Assembly (NCBI RefSeq): GCF_947179515.1
Contig: NC_067473.1
Span: 92,387,850-92,451,849 of the forward strand
Origin: Apodemus sylvaticus
Lineage: Eukaryota; Chordata; Mammalia; Rodentia; Muridae
Direction of reading: 5' to 3'
Length of the DNA stretch: 64,000 bases
The notes beneath the pieces were generated by a model. It worked only from the letters and a program-made list of their open reading frames with translations, did not search any database and was not told where the DNA came from. Both the position numbers and the translations under genes were made by a program. Positions 12,857-25,200 of this stretch are shown here, piece by piece (positions within the stretch are counted from its first letter, which is position 1; each line of letters starts with the position of its first letter).

Positions 12857-13030
12857 CTTTTTTTCTTTCTTTCTTTTTTTTTTTTCCTGGTTTTTTGAGA
12901 CAGGGTTTCTCTGTGTAGCCCTGGCTGTCCTGAAACTTACTCCGTAGACCATGCTGGCCTCAAATTCAGAAATCCGCCTGCCTCTGCCTCCCAAGTACTG
13001 GGATTAAAGGTGTGCACCACCACTGCCCAG
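12857..13030 (-). mobile_element. B1 SINE (minus)
   Basis: The T-rich tail (12857-12888) is followed by ttttttgagacagggtttct, tgtgtagccctggctgtcct and gggattaaaggtgtgcacca, the reverse complement of B1. The B1 head ends at cactgcccag. No clear target-site duplication of its own is visible. Confidence 0.92.
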
Positions 13031-13043
13031 CTAACAGATTTCT

Positions 13044-13074
13044 ACACTTGATCTTAGCCAAAAGGCCAAGAAGA
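13044..13074 (-). pseudogene. Truncated U2 snRNA retropseudogene (5' ~30 nt, no tail)
   Basis: The minus strand reads cttcttggccttttggctaa then gatcaagtgt. This matches the conserved 5' end of U2 snRNA (about nt 5-34) with one G-to-A change at a CpG. It is flanked by a perfect 15-bp direct repeat, agctaacagatttct (13029-13043 and 13075-13089), a typical L1-type target-site duplication. There is no poly(A) tail. It abuts the head of the B1 at 12857-13030. Confidence 0.85.
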
Positions 13075-13749
13075 AGCTAACAGATTTCTTTATTTGAGGA
13101 GTACACCTGTGATCATTGCAGTCTGACCCTGACTTGAAGCATGGCTGGAATTTTATCTGACAGATGCCACTGTTCACAATTGTAAGCAACTTTGACCTCT
13201 TAAATAATAAAGTCCATGATATGAAAGAAGACACTCAATTGTTGATCTCGCTACAGGGATGTTTGGTAACCAGCTAGCTGATGAAATTCAATTTTTATCG
13301 ATCTCATTTTTCCTTTGGTAGTGACTTAGTCTCACTGTTGGCAGATACCATGGAAGAGTTTATGTTTGTGTTCCTATACTGAATGATATATGATTTATTT
13401 GAGTAATTTCCTAAGCACATTAAGGCATTATGGTAAAAATTTAGTTAACTCCATAAGAAAACTTGAGAAAGCATTTCAGACCCCTAAAAAGTCCTCTTGA
13501 CAGATGAATGTATGCTTTATGGAAGTAAGCATAGTAGAATTGTAAATTCTATTCATAAAATAGTAGAATTGAGGGATTCCTATCAGTTTTAGTGCTTATT
13601 ACAGAAGTAAAAAAACCAAAAGAACTTAATAAAATTAATGGCTACCTTATTTTCCAAATGTTTTTTAGATTTCTAGTTATCTATTACAAAAGAGCATGGA
13701 CTTTAAGAAAGCGTGATGCTAGCAGGATATATTCATTAGTTTTGTTCTT

Positions 13750-14340
13750 GTATTTGTTATTTTTCTATTACTTTGATAAAACACCAGAGCCAAAGTAGCT
13801 TGTAGAAGGAAGGGTTTATTCGGGGTCTATTTTATGGTTGTAGCACCATCATGTAGCGAAGCTTTCTATTGCTGTGATAAAATAAAACAATAAAATCAAA
13901 GGAAGGGTGCATTTGAGTTTATGAAAGCAGATGAGATAAGATATGAGAAGACAAGAGTCCATCACCATATAGCAGGGAAGCATGCCAGCAAGCAGTCCTA
14001 GCAGCAGTCGGGCATGGTGGCTGGAGCATGAGCTGCCATCTCTCTCATCTTAAAACCTCTAGCATGAAGAAGAGAGAGGGGTTTGGCTAGCAGTGGCATG
14101 ACTCTTTAATCTCTCAATGCTCACCTTCAATGACTTCCCTCTATATCAAAGACACAGAACCCACGCCTCCCCAAGGAGCTCCATGTATTCAAAACCAAGT
14201 ATTCAAATGGCAGAGGCTATAGGAAACATGTTCAGTGCTACAATACAGCCCCAGCAAGTACGGAAGACCGCTAACTTCATAGCAAGAAAGGTTTATTTGG
14301 CTTACAGTTGGAGGATTTTAAACTCAAGTCTATGAATGCT
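13750..14340 (-). mobile_element. MaLR-like or related repeats (minus), two or three nested or adjacent copies
   Basis: Three starts of the inverted 3' end are seen: ttctattactttgataaaac (13768), ttctattgctgtgataaaat (13865) and agcaagaaaggtttatttgg (14281). Between them are phrases such as agcagggaagcatgccagca. Precise borders cannot be set. Confidence 0.45.
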
Positions 14341-14689
14341 ATTGCCTCTGGAAAGGAAATGGCTGGTGTCACATTATCATAGGAACATTTGTGTTAGTGG
14401 TCATACCTTGAGACAGTAGCAGAGAATGGGGAAGGCCAGGCTTTCTGCTTTTATAACAATTTTCTTGTATTAACTTTGGATAGCAGTATAACTCTGAGGG
14501 GTCATATGTAAATTATCTTCTTAGTTTTTGTTAAACTTACGTGTATGAGTGTAGGATATGCACAGTTTAAAAGACACTTGGAGAAGTAGCTTCTCTCCAA
14601 GAAGAGAGCTGTGTAGGTCCCAGGGATGGAACTCAGGTAGTTAGACTTGGAGGCTGTAACTGCGGCCTTTCCCACCAATGCCCCAATTC

Positions 14690-15530
14690 TCAATAATGAC
14701 TTGGAGGCTGTTTATGTATGAATAAATGCCTAGGCCATAAGCTTGGGATTGTTCTCCAATTAGCTGTACCTAAATCACTTTCTATCATAACTTGTATTAC
14801 CAACTTAAAAACGATAACTTGTATTATCTTTTTATAATTTAAAACATTTTCTTAAATCCTAAACATCTTAAGCTTAACTGTGAGATTATAACTATCTAAT
14901 CTTCAACCCCAGTTGAGAACTGAGAAGGAATAAATATTACCTGCGTATGAAGGCTGTGCAGAACAAGAGGCTTCCAAAGCTAAACAAATGACAGAGGTTT
15001 CTGGCTGCTGGGCCTTCACCCAAGGGTTCTCTGAGGTTTCTGACTGCCTGGGCAGTCACCCCAAGGGCTTGGGGCACCGTCTCCAGCCTCCTGGCCCAGA
15101 ATATTTGATAGACTGTTTTTGCGAAGCAGGAATTATGAAGGGCTCGCCTAACTTGTCAGCCGACTTCCCTGCATCCCATTTGCCCAGTTTGGGCAGAACA
15201 CTGTCAAGAGTTGAAGAAAGGGCAGTTCCTTGGCAAGTCACTAGCTTGCCACATGGAAGTGACTCAGATGGAGGTTCTTCAGTGCACGCCATCTTCTCTT
15301 TGGTAGAATGGGTGCTGCCCAGAGCAGACATCTCTCACTGTCAGGAAGAGTCTTATAGAAATAAAACATTTTTAAATGTCATATTATATAGATCTCTGGG
15401 ATTTTTGAAGGCTCTCTTTCTTTCTACAGTATATCTGAACTGCTTCTTTCTAGCTCTCTACTATCTGCTTAACTTGGAAAACATCTGTAGGAAGCTAAGT
15501 GAAGCTTATTCCTGTAATTAACTAAACTAC
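14690..15530. repeat. Possible LTR-derived sequence
   Basis: The start gacttggaggctgtttatgt and the following text resemble rodent ERV LTR sequence that I have seen but cannot name. A 177-codon open frame (14988-15521, +) crosses it. The frame shows no domain I recognise and its C-terminal part is AT-rich and hydrophobic, so I do not call it a gene. Confidence 0.3.
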
Positions 15531-15686
15531 ACTCTAACATGACCATAAGTTTGATTGAGTAATTAACTTGCATTTGTTATTTATCCTAAACCGTTTGTAA
15601 TAGCAGCTTTCAAAAGAACTAGAACTTAACATTGCATTTTTAAGAATTATAGAGGGACAGTATCTTAAACAAGAGTTGAAACACAT

Positions 15687-15688
15687 AC

Positions 15689-15722
<34 letters not shown>

Positions 15723-15736
15723 TACACACACACACT
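15687..15736 (+). repeat. (CA)n microsatellite
   Basis: CA repeats interrupted once by aata at about 15720. Confidence 0.9.
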
Positions 15737-16329
15737 GTTGTAGCAAAATGTAACCTTAAGTTTGCATCCATATATAAAGTCCATACAAATGTAAAATATT
15801 TGGCTTGTTGATGTTCTTTGGTCCTAAAGTATATTCAATAATCTACTTTTTTATCTCATATTCCTATATCCCCCATTTTCTTTTCATCACATTTCACCCC
15901 CAACATTTCTCCTAACATTAGACAGGAAAGAAAGAAAGATAGAAAAAAAGAAAGAGAAAAATAAATACTTGAATCTAACTTCTTTGACTTTGTTCCTTCT
16001 TGACCAAGATCATTAGCCACTTACCCACTTGAATCACCAAAAAACACCCACCCCACCTCTTTGGAATTGGGTATTGTTCTCTTAAAATTGCTTTCTGATA
16101 TCTGGGACATTAATTCCTTTTTTTTTTTTAAAGAAAATTGGGATATTGGCCAGTCTTAAGAAAGCTAGCTGTAACATTTCCTCCATCTCTGCTCCATCCC
16201 CTGTGCCTGTATTTCTTGTAGACAAGATAAGTTTGGTGTCCCCATCGCTGCATCAGGGTTCTTGCCTAGCCCTAGGGGCAGCTTTCCCAGGCCCCGTATT
16301 CCCAATGCTGTGAGTCACAGCTAAGAGCA

Positions 16330-17165
16330 TCTCCATTGATTTTTGGGCACCTCCCTGATCTCAGGTCTCTATGTCTTCCTGGAGATGTCTCCTATCTTCC
16401 CTCCACCCCTGGAAGTTGTAGATTTCCATTCATTCCCATGGCCATGCGGCCATCTCCCCTATCTATCCCCACCCACTCCTTTCCTAATCTCCTCTTCCAC
16501 CCAGTTCCCTCCCTCCATCTGCCTTCCATAACCATTCCCTTCCTTCTTCTGAGTGAGGCTCCAGCATCCTGGTTTGTGCCCTCCTTCTTGTCCAGCCTTC
16601 TTGTGTTTGTGGAGTATAGGAAGGGTATCCTGTATTTTATGGCTAATATTTACTTATATATGAATACATACCATGCAGGTACTTTTGGTACTGAGCTACC
16701 TCATTCAGGATGATATTCTGAAGATCCATTCATTTGTCAGCAAAATTAATGTTGTCTTTATTTTATTTAAACTGCAGAATAGTATTCCACTATGTAGATG
16801 TAACATATTTTCTTTATCCATTCTTCAGTAGAGGGACATCTAGGTTGTTTCCAGTTTTTGGTTATTAGGAATAAAGCTGCTATGAAGATAGTTGAGCAAG
16901 TGTCTTTGTGGGATGGGATGGTGAGCATCTTTTGGGTGTATGCCCAGGAGTGGTATAGCTAGATCTTGAGGTAGAACTCTTTCGGAACGGTTTTCTGAGA
17001 AATTTACAAAATGAGTTCCAAAATGGTTGTATAAATTTGCACTCCCACCAGCAGTGGCAGAGTGTTCCCTTTGCTCCAATGAGCTATCACTTGAATTTTT
17101 GATCTTAGCCATTCTGATAGGTGTAAAGTGGAATCTCAGAATTGTTTTGAATTGCATAAAATGCA
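16330..17165 (-). mobile_element. Old L1 fragment: ORF2 C-terminus and 3' UTR (minus)
   Basis: The segment parallels the 3' part of the young L1s at 36001-36760: tagtattccactatgtagat, ttcttcagtagagggacatc, gtatgcccaggagtggtata, cactcccaccagcagtggca and atcttagccattctgatagg. Divergence is much higher than between the two young copies, and the frame is broken. It lies antisense to Prdm5. Confidence 0.85.
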
Positions 17166-17174
17166 ATATTTTAA

Positions 17175-17307
17175 AGAGGTTTTTTTGATACAGGATCTCA
17201 CTAAATAGTCCAAGCTAGCTTTGAGCTCACTGTGTAGCCTAGTCTGATCTTGCACTTGCAATCTTGTCTCAAGATAACAGGCACGTGCCATTCTGCCCAG
17301 ACACAGG
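17175..17307 (-). mobile_element. Old B1-like SINE (minus)
   Basis: tttgatacaggatctcacta, gagctcactgtgtagcctag and gcacgtgccattctgcccag follow the order of a reversed, heavily mutated B1 or proto-B1. A direct repeat ttatttacttgcac follows at about 17309 and 17332. Confidence 0.6.
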
Positions 17308-18534
17308 TTTATTTACTTGCACAGAGTACATTTTATTTACTTGCACTGTGAATTGAATGTCAGGTTGTAAGTAAAGCTGTGTATAACACATGCATATGTG
17401 CTCTCATTTTGGTATTATGTAGAAATGTATCTCTGATTAGGGTTGATGAATAATTCAAAAGAATTTAAATACTCTCAATGTACTAACCTTTGAATTTTTA
17501 GTTGAATATTTTATATAGACAGCATGGGCTATAATGAAATTATACATTAAAATTAAAATTTTGAATTTTGTGGAAATATATATATATATATATATGATTT
17601 CTATGAAACAGAAGATATATACATAAAATGATTGATTACATTATTTTATAATTATATTACCTTGCCTAGTATGAAAGTGTGAATGTGGAGAAATTTATTA
17701 AGAAGGTGGAGTATCGATGCGGGAGAAGAGGCAACAGGAATCCTGAAGATGGAAAGTCGAGCATGTGGACTCAGTGAGCACTTGCGGGCAGACCGGGAGT
17801 AGAACATGTGGACATGAGTGTATGCACATGCTTACTCATACCTGTGGTGTCCCTAGCTTTAGTTACATTTACTGTCACAGGCTGTGGTTTTCTGATCTTT
17901 CTGTTCTACCATTTATTCTTCACTAAAACTTGGCTGAAAGTGGCCAACAACAGCCGTGCCTCAGTGCGATGCTATAGTGTCTTAAACTTTCTTCTAACAA
18001 GCTGTGTGTGTGTAACAAGGACTGTGTGTAGACTAGAGATGGGATGTTAGGATGCTGGAAAGAATTAGATAATTGCATTTGGTGGATTTTGGAGTTCTTT
18101 GTGGCCCCAGTTTCTAAACAGAAGGGTATGTTTATGGGTTGAATTATTTATGAAGTGTCAGTTATAATAGAGACAGGACTGGATTCTGCTCTTTTATATC
18201 CTAGTGTGGGTTGATGTATGCTATTCTTTGCTTACATCTAAAAATAATAATTCCAGAGAACTTTCCAAAGTTTTTTTTTAATGATAACCTTTTAAATAAG
18301 CTTCATGGCAACCATAACATTGTATAACATGGGGTAAGTCTTTTCTGTGAGACTCTGAATGCCTTCATTTGGGTGAGAATAGGGGAAAATTTTCTTGCTG
18401 CCACTGGACTGCTCAAGGCTTCCTTCAAGTTCACTATGGTACCTTTTATCTTCACCTTTTCTTTAATAGTTCACCTATATTTTCTGCCCACTTTTCTTTC
18501 TCTGCTCTTCTTTCTGACCAAGCTCTAACTGTAC

Positions 18535-19037
18535 TAATACATGTGTATACATGTACAACACATGCTACACATGTGTATTCACATGTACATATATATGCAT
18601 TTACACATGAGTTCACACACACTCATGTTAACACACATGCACACACATGTGTACACACATGCATGCATTTACATATACATGTGCACATGTACACAACACA
18701 TATTCATATATAATACACATATATTCTCATATACATACACATATGCAAACTCTTTTCCAGAAGCATGTGTTCACACATGCATATACATGCATAAAACACA
18801 CACACTATGCACATGTACATGGATATACACACATGCCCACTCATATACAACACACAAACCATACTGACTTGTACACACACATGGATGCATAGGTACACAA
18901 GCATACACTCATATAGGCACCTGCATGTACTAGATATGTATACTCATGTACATATACACATACTGATACACACATATTCATATACCTATACATATATTCA
19001 CAGATACATATATACACCACATACATATGCACACACC
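18535..19037 (+). repeat. Cryptically simple ACATG/CACATA-rich tract, ~500 bp
   Basis: The stretch is made almost only of mixtures of acacat, atgcac, acatgt and atatac. The dinucleotide phase shifts often, so no single unit dominates. Open frames through it in several phases, rich in H, T, Y and M, are by-products of this composition. Confidence 0.85.
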
Positions 19038-19499
19038 CTGCCTCAATGTGATTTAAATTTTTCATGAATATTCTATTTCATATACATGAGCTGAATTTAG
19101 AGCTACTAGGAAAGGAAAAAAATCATTGTAAGTATCAATAGTACTACTACACATTTATCAAGACAAGTAATATACAGATGATCTTTGTGTTGTATAACTT
19201 GCTATGAAAACTATACCATGACAAATGTTTTGGTAGCAAGAAGTTTATAATTGATTTTCAGTTTATACATTACCTCTCTGAATCCAATTTCATTGCTACT
19301 TTCTTGACATTCAAGCCTGTAAATATACTTTACTTGCATAGATATACATTTAAATCAAAACACATTCTTTTTAGGGTTAAATTATTTTTTCTAAATTGAT
19401 TTGCATTTGTCTGTTGATATACGTGTATTAAGGGCCAGTCAATTTGTGTTAATTGATTTACTTTATTGGAAAAATGGTTTTTATTTATTTATACTTAGT

Positions 19500-19590
19500 A
19501 TTTTTTTCAGTGCTGGGTTCAAGCTCAGCATATTGGGTGTGGTGGGTACACATTCTACCGCTATACTATGTTCTCAGTCTCTCATGAAGT
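19500..19590 (-). mobile_element. ID/B4-type SINE fragment (minus)
   Basis: agtgctgggttcaagctcag and cattctaccgctatactatg follow the reversed tRNA-like ID part of B4 (box B-like ggttcaa). Confidence 0.55.
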
Positions 19591-20044
19591 TTTTAGTTAT
19601 GAATTTTGTAAAATCTAAAGTGAAATGCAGCATTTCTTTCAAAAACTAGTGTATTTATTGGAATTATCTGCACATCTATTTATTTGTAAATTTCAAAAAC
19701 TGTGCAGAAGGTACCATCTCACCAATTTCTTACCAATAATTATATGTTGAGATAGTGTTGCAAATATTTTGGGTAGCATGCATATTCTTGGGATGGAAGT
19801 TTCTGTTTCACTCTGGTGTGGATGTACTGAAGTAGCTGACGCAGCTCACCATGTGTCTGTTAGACAGCCTGAGCAAGATGGAGGGAAGAGCTTGGGTATT
19901 CCTTGAGAACTGGCTCATGGCAGAGGCAGAGAGAAGGGCAGACAATTGGTGGAGAAAGTGGACATTAATAGTTCTTTTAAAATATATTTTGACAAAAAAT
20001 ATATATATTTTGACTTTTAAATTGTTATATATTTTAGCACTGAA

Positions 20045-20290
20045 TCTTAGCTTCAGGCCTGGGGACGTACTTCTCTTTGTAGCCTGCTATGTTAGCAGGC
20101 CCAGAGCCCCGGATCTGATCCTCTGGGCAGCAGTAAACAGGCAACAGTGCAGCACAGCTGGAATTTCAACTTAAGAGGTGGAGACAGAAAGATCAGAACT
20201 TTAAGGTCATCTTTAGTTACTTGAGTTTGAGGCCAGTCTCAGCTTTTTTTTTGAGATCCTGTCTTAAGAAAAGTAAAGAAAGAAAAGCTT
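20045..20290 (+). mobile_element. B4 SINE (ID-like head plus B1-like tail), old
   Basis: The head contains gttagcaggcccagagcccc and ggatctgatcctctgggcag. It is followed by a B1-like part: ggtggagacagaaagatcag, agtttgaggccagtctcagc and gagatcctgtcttaagaaaa. Confidence 0.65.
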
Positions 20291-21239
20291 TAGTTTGTGT
20301 GTTTTAATTATTACATTGCTGTTTAGAGCACTTTAGCGTCCCCATGTCCCCCTTTCCCCTCCCCAGTTCTTTAGTTATTCACATACTTCTTTAGTTTTGA
20401 AGATTTGTCTCAATTGAAGAGATGGTAAGGAAACATTAAATTACAGTCTAGAGTTTAGACTTTACTCTGTGTTTTCATTCTTTAGGTTCTGACAGATATC
20501 CTAGTAGCTACCCTTACAATATGGAGACTAGTTTTCCAACTCTTTAAATCCTCAGTACTTTCTCTGAACCTCCCCCTAACAGGCTCTGCCAGCCACCTTT
20601 TTTTTTTTTTTTTAAATCTAGAGTGTCATATATTTGGAATTATATAGCCATTTTAGACAATAAAGTTAATTTAAAATCTACATGCCTAAACTTACTGAAT
20701 TTTGAGGCTTTTTACTACCATTTAATTTTGTTACTGAATATTAGCTTATTATATTCCACAGTGTGTGTATTCACATGTTGAATATCTTAACTGACTGTTA
20801 TGAACAGAATTGCTATGCTCCATCCAGCAGTGAGTGAACATCTCTGACATTCCATCTCCCTCTCAGCATCGGTTGGATGGATGTATGGCATCTCTCTTGT
20901 TTTAATTTCCAGTCTCCAAATGGTGCACGATGCTGAACATTCTTCATATGCTTGCTTGCCATCTGCATATCGTTTTGGTTGTGCAGTCTTCATATCTTTT
21001 ACATATGCAAAAAATTGGATTGATGTTTTCTGTAGTTTTTGGATCGCAGCAAACATTTTCTATTAATATGTGACTTGACTTTTCATCTACTTTGTAGTAT
21101 TTCTCATGGATTACTTGCTTTAATTTTTATGAAATCTAAGTTATCAAAAATTTTTTCTCATGGATCATTGCTTTTGGGTTTGTATTTTAACAGTCATTAT
21201 CAAACACAAGGATACTTGGGTTTTTCTCTGTTCTTCTCT

Positions 21240-21545
21240 AGGACTTTATCTTTGGGTCATCATTGTTGTGATAAAAACAGCATGACCCAAACCAACTTGG
21301 GTAGGAAAGGATATATCTGGCTTACACTTCCACATCTTTGTCCATTAGTGAAGGAAGACAGGACAGGAACTCAACCCGGGCAGGACCCTAGCTAGAGGTA
21401 GGAGCAGATGCAGAGGCCATGGAGGGGCGCTGCTTACTGGCTTGCTCCTCATGGTTTGCTCAGCCTGCATTCTTGTAGAATCCAGGACCACCAGCCCAGG
21501 GGTGGCACTACCTACCATGAGCCACATCAATCACTGATGAAGAAA
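21240..21545 (-). mobile_element. MaLR-like LTR or related rodent repeat (minus)
   Basis: It is the inverted version of the repeat at 43300-43585. It shares the reverse complements of the ccatggcctctgcatcagct region, of gcaagccagtaa and of the tggtcatgatgtttgtacag end (cattgttgtgataaaaacag here). Confidence 0.6.
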
Positions 21546-21944
21546 ATGTCCTACAGACTGTCTCAGTCTGCTAACATAGGCCTAGTTCTGGAAGCTTCTA
21601 GCATCTGTACCATCTTATCTAGGCCTAGAATATTTTCAGCCTCTGAAACTTTACTGCTGAATGAGCTCACTCTTTCTTGATTCTTTCTGAATTCTGGCTA
21701 GCTGGTTCCACTCAGCTGTTCGGGCTCAAAACCTCTCCACTGTAACTGACTCAATCTGGCTTTTCTCTCAGCCTCCGATGGTTTCCTCTGGTTGGTCTTT
21801 ACAATCTTTGGTTGCTACTAGTAACTTGGTCTCCTACTAACTTTGTCAATCCGTTCTGATCTTCAGGTTCATTCTCAGGTTTATTCTGTCTTCACCTGTG
21901 TCTAACTTGTTCCCACTCTGCAGCCTGTTTCTGTATAACTTTCC

Positions 21945-22075
21945 TAGTAAAACTGCCTCCCTCCTTCCTTCCATCCTTCCTCAATCCCTCCCTTCTCCCT
22001 CCCTCCTTTTCTCCCTCTCTCCCCCATTTCTCTTTTTCTTCCTCCTCTGCACTGCTCTCTTGAATAGCTGACATT
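21945..22075 (+). repeat. CT-rich low-complexity tract
   Basis: Imperfect (TTCC/CTCC)n sequence. It continues through 22140 less purely. Confidence 0.75.
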
Positions 22076-22299
22076 TCCTTTCTCTTCTCATGAGAGTTGG
22101 GTGTATCTTAGTCTGTCAGATCTTTCTCTGATCCCTCCCTTTGTCTGCCACTCAATTACACATCATTTTCAAACACGGGTGCTTCCTTCTACTAGTTAAC
22201 TTTATCTTCATTGTTTGGGATTAAAGGTGTGTGAAGGCCTGAGATACACTCTGTTTTAGTATTCTTATTTTTATGGGCCTTTTACATTGTTGATCTCTT

Positions 22300-23090
22300 C
22301 AACAGTTTCCATTTTGTTGCCTCAGCTGTGTCTAGAAACTCATCTTTCATTTTAGGTTTTCCAGCTTAACTGAGGTAGAGTTTTTAAACTATACCATTAA
22401 AAGTTTCTGAATTTTTTTGGTGTCTGTTATAATGTTTCCTTATTGCCCCTCTAATTTTATTAATTTATGTCTCTCTTTCTTTTGGTTAATTCAGCTAAGG
22501 GGTTGGTAATCCTTTACTTCTCAAAGAGCCAGGTCTTACACTCATTGGTTCTTTATATTATATATTTTTATATTTGTTTCATTAATTCTGCCTTAGTTTT
22601 TATTATTTTCCCATCTACTGAACTTGGATTTCATGTTTTTCAAACTCTTGAGACATACCATTATACTATTTATTTGTGGCTTTTCTAATTTTTTTAGTGT
22701 AGATACTTAAAGAGATATAAAGTTCCTGCTTTTAATGTGTCTCAGAGGATTTTTTATGTTGTATTTTTATTTTATTTTATTTCTAGGATTATTTTACTTC
22801 TTCTTTAACTGATTCATCATTCAGTAGTGGCTGCTTAAGCTCCAGGAGTTTGAGTAATTTCTAGAAATTCTTTTGTTCTTGATTTTGAATTTTATTGCAT
22901 TGTGATCAAAGAGAATACATGGAATTATTTCAATGTTATATACATATATTTTTAGATTTGTATCATGTCCCAGAATATGGCCTGTTTTAGATAAACTTGG
23001 TTGTGCTGTTGAGTATAATGTGTATTCTTAGGAGTTTAGGAGTTTACCTATATTCTGTAGGTATCTGTTAGGGCCTACATTGATTTTGCA
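22300..23090 (-). mobile_element. Old L1 ORF2 fragment (minus), part 1
   Basis: ctcaaagagccaggtcttac, gccttagtttttattatttt, ctagaaattcttttgttctt and gttgtgctgttgagtataat are typical of a decayed rodent L1 ORF2 endonuclease/linker region in reverse. The homology stops near 23090 (ttagggcctacattg) and seems to resume near 24255. Confidence 0.7.
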
Positions 23091-24254
23091 TTAAGAAATG
23101 AACAAAATAGGCTTTCTTTTGGAGTGGTTTAGACTGAGAATAAGCCTACATTTGAATTTTCCATCTCTCCATGTGTCTTTCATCTGTCTGTAGTTTGTTG
23201 TCTATGACCCGTCTATTGTATGTGTCTGATCTCCATCTCTCTGTCGTCCGTGCATGTTGTCTGTCTCAGACAGACAATGGGCTTTGGTTTGTATTTATTG
23301 ACCAGTGCAGAAAACTTAGTATGGGAAAGGAATGAGGAATGCTTTTGTTTATTTAATTTTTAAAAGACATTTTTAACAGAGTTTTTACTAGGGAAGAAGG
23401 TGCTTTAGTAACCCCAAGTGATCCAGAATAGCCCGTAGAACCTCGCACAGCTGTTACTAAATTATATCCACATGTTTCTTTGAAATAGTTATCAGATATT
23501 TATTGTTTAAGGCTGCTTTTAAAGTATTCCCTGTTGACTGCTTTCATCAAATGATTACCACCACACATATATACATACATTCATTGTTCTGGGTCAGGGG
23601 CATGGGAAAGCATATAACTTAAGATTAGAGATAAATATTTAGCTTAGGTTGTAAAAGCTGATTGTAACTGTCCACAGTTACATTGGATGGGTTACCTGGA
23701 AGGGAAGCTGGGGATGTATGGGAAGGTGGCAAAAAGAGATGAAGACCAAGACAACATTGCTTTCAAGGTCTCAAAGTTTAATGGAGGACTCCAAATATAC
23801 AGGCAGGAGAAAACCCTTCCCCAAAGGCTGGAAGCTTCTCAGCAGAACAGGTTCAGTTGCTCCACAGGTGGCTAGTGTTTCTCAGCAAACTGCAGGTCCT
23901 TGAAGAACAATGGGCTTCACCTTGGTCTGAGCCCTCCACCCTAGGTGGAGGGGATTGTGGCTGACACAGGAGTTCTTGCTCAAAGGCTGGGAAAGGAACT
24001 TCACATTGGTCAGTGTCAAGTTCCTGCCAGGTGGCATGGCACCTCAGTAAGACTCTCTACAGCTGATTACTTGGGAAGTTGAAGGCATAGAAAGGTTAAG
24101 TACGTTGGCTTACTAAAGGTGGGTTAAAATTAAAGAGCCCGAGTGCATAGTAGGACAGCAGGTTAAGTACATAGTTGTAAATGTTTTCAAGGCATATTTT
24201 TAACTTTTTGCAAAGTGCGGCAAAAGTTCAGCCTCTTCCAAGTCAAAACAGATA
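23091..24254. repeat. Sequence separating two old L1 parts
   Basis: This 1.16-kb block appears inserted into the old L1. It contains gtctgtctcagacagac, a short palindromic run near 23261-23277, and an LTR-like stretch at 23690-24050 (aaggtctcaaagtttaatgg, gccctccaccctaggtggag). I cannot name the family or find the target-site duplication. Confidence 0.35.
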
Positions 24255-25200
24255 TTCAAGGTTGTTCAATGAATGAGGTTACCTAATTCTGATGTTGTTT
24301 CTCTGTTTATTTGTGCAGATGACCTGTCCATAGAAAATGTGCATATTAAAAATCACCGATTAACACTGGGTGGTAGTTATGTTGGTATTATGCTTTTAAT
24401 GAGATTGGGCTCACCACAGTTCTTGGTATATATGTTTGGGACTGTAATGTCTTCTTGGTTTATTGTTCTCTTGATCAGATTGCAGTTTCCTTCTGTATCT
24501 CTTCAGATGAACTTTGGATTGAGGTTTGTTTTCTCAGATATTTGGATAGTGTTGCATGAGAGTGTCCTGCTCCTGTTGGCTTTCTCATTACCTATCCTGG
24601 AAGGTAAGATGTGCCCTTTGTAAGCCAAAAAAAAAGAACCCTCTTTAAAATCTGTTCAGTTAAAACTCTGCCTTTTGATTGTGAAGTTGAGGCCGTTAAT
24701 ATTTAAAATTATAACTGAAAGACGTGAATGTGATTGCGATCAGTGTGTAGATCTCTTTGTTGTTTGTGTTAGTCGCTTTATTCCATACTTCAGTTATTAT
24801 AGCTTAGCTTCTTCCTCTGTAGCTTGTTGGCTCTGCGTATGCTCCCTTCGGTCCACAGTATTGTCTCGAGTGTTCTCTGTAGTGTTGATTTGGTGGTCAT
24901 GAATCTTTTCTCCTGCTTGTATCTGAATAGTCTTCTTTCTTCTTTTTCAATTGGAGCAGATAGAGTTGCTGGGTTAGGTAGTCTGTGTTGGCATCTGTGG
25001 TCTTTTAGACCTCAGAGTGTATTTGCTCAGAACCTCTCAAGCTTGTAAAGTTCCATCGAGGAGTCATCGGTTATTATAATGGGTTTTCCTTTATATATCA
25101 TTATGTATTTTCTCTTGGAGCTTTCAATACCCTTTCTTTGTTTATTAAGTGTTATACCTATGGTATTCTATGGGGAGCATCTTTGCTGTTCTTGTATGTT
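24255..25200 (-). mobile_element. Old L1 fragment (minus), part 2
   Basis: The segment aatgtgcatattaaaaatca to cagattgcagtttccttctg, then ttgaggccgttaatatttaa and tttagacctcagagtgtatt, follows a reversed old L1 ORF2 start and ORF1 region. It is too diverged for a reading frame. Confidence 0.6.

Noticed and set aside
14988..15521. 177-codon open frame on the plus strand
   Set aside because: No recognised domain, overlaps probable LTR-derived sequence, the C-terminal third is AT-rich random-looking sequence, and there are no splice or promoter signals that I can support.
18369..19067. Overlapping H/T/Y/M-rich frames on both strands
   Set aside because: Produced by the ACAT-type simple sequence.
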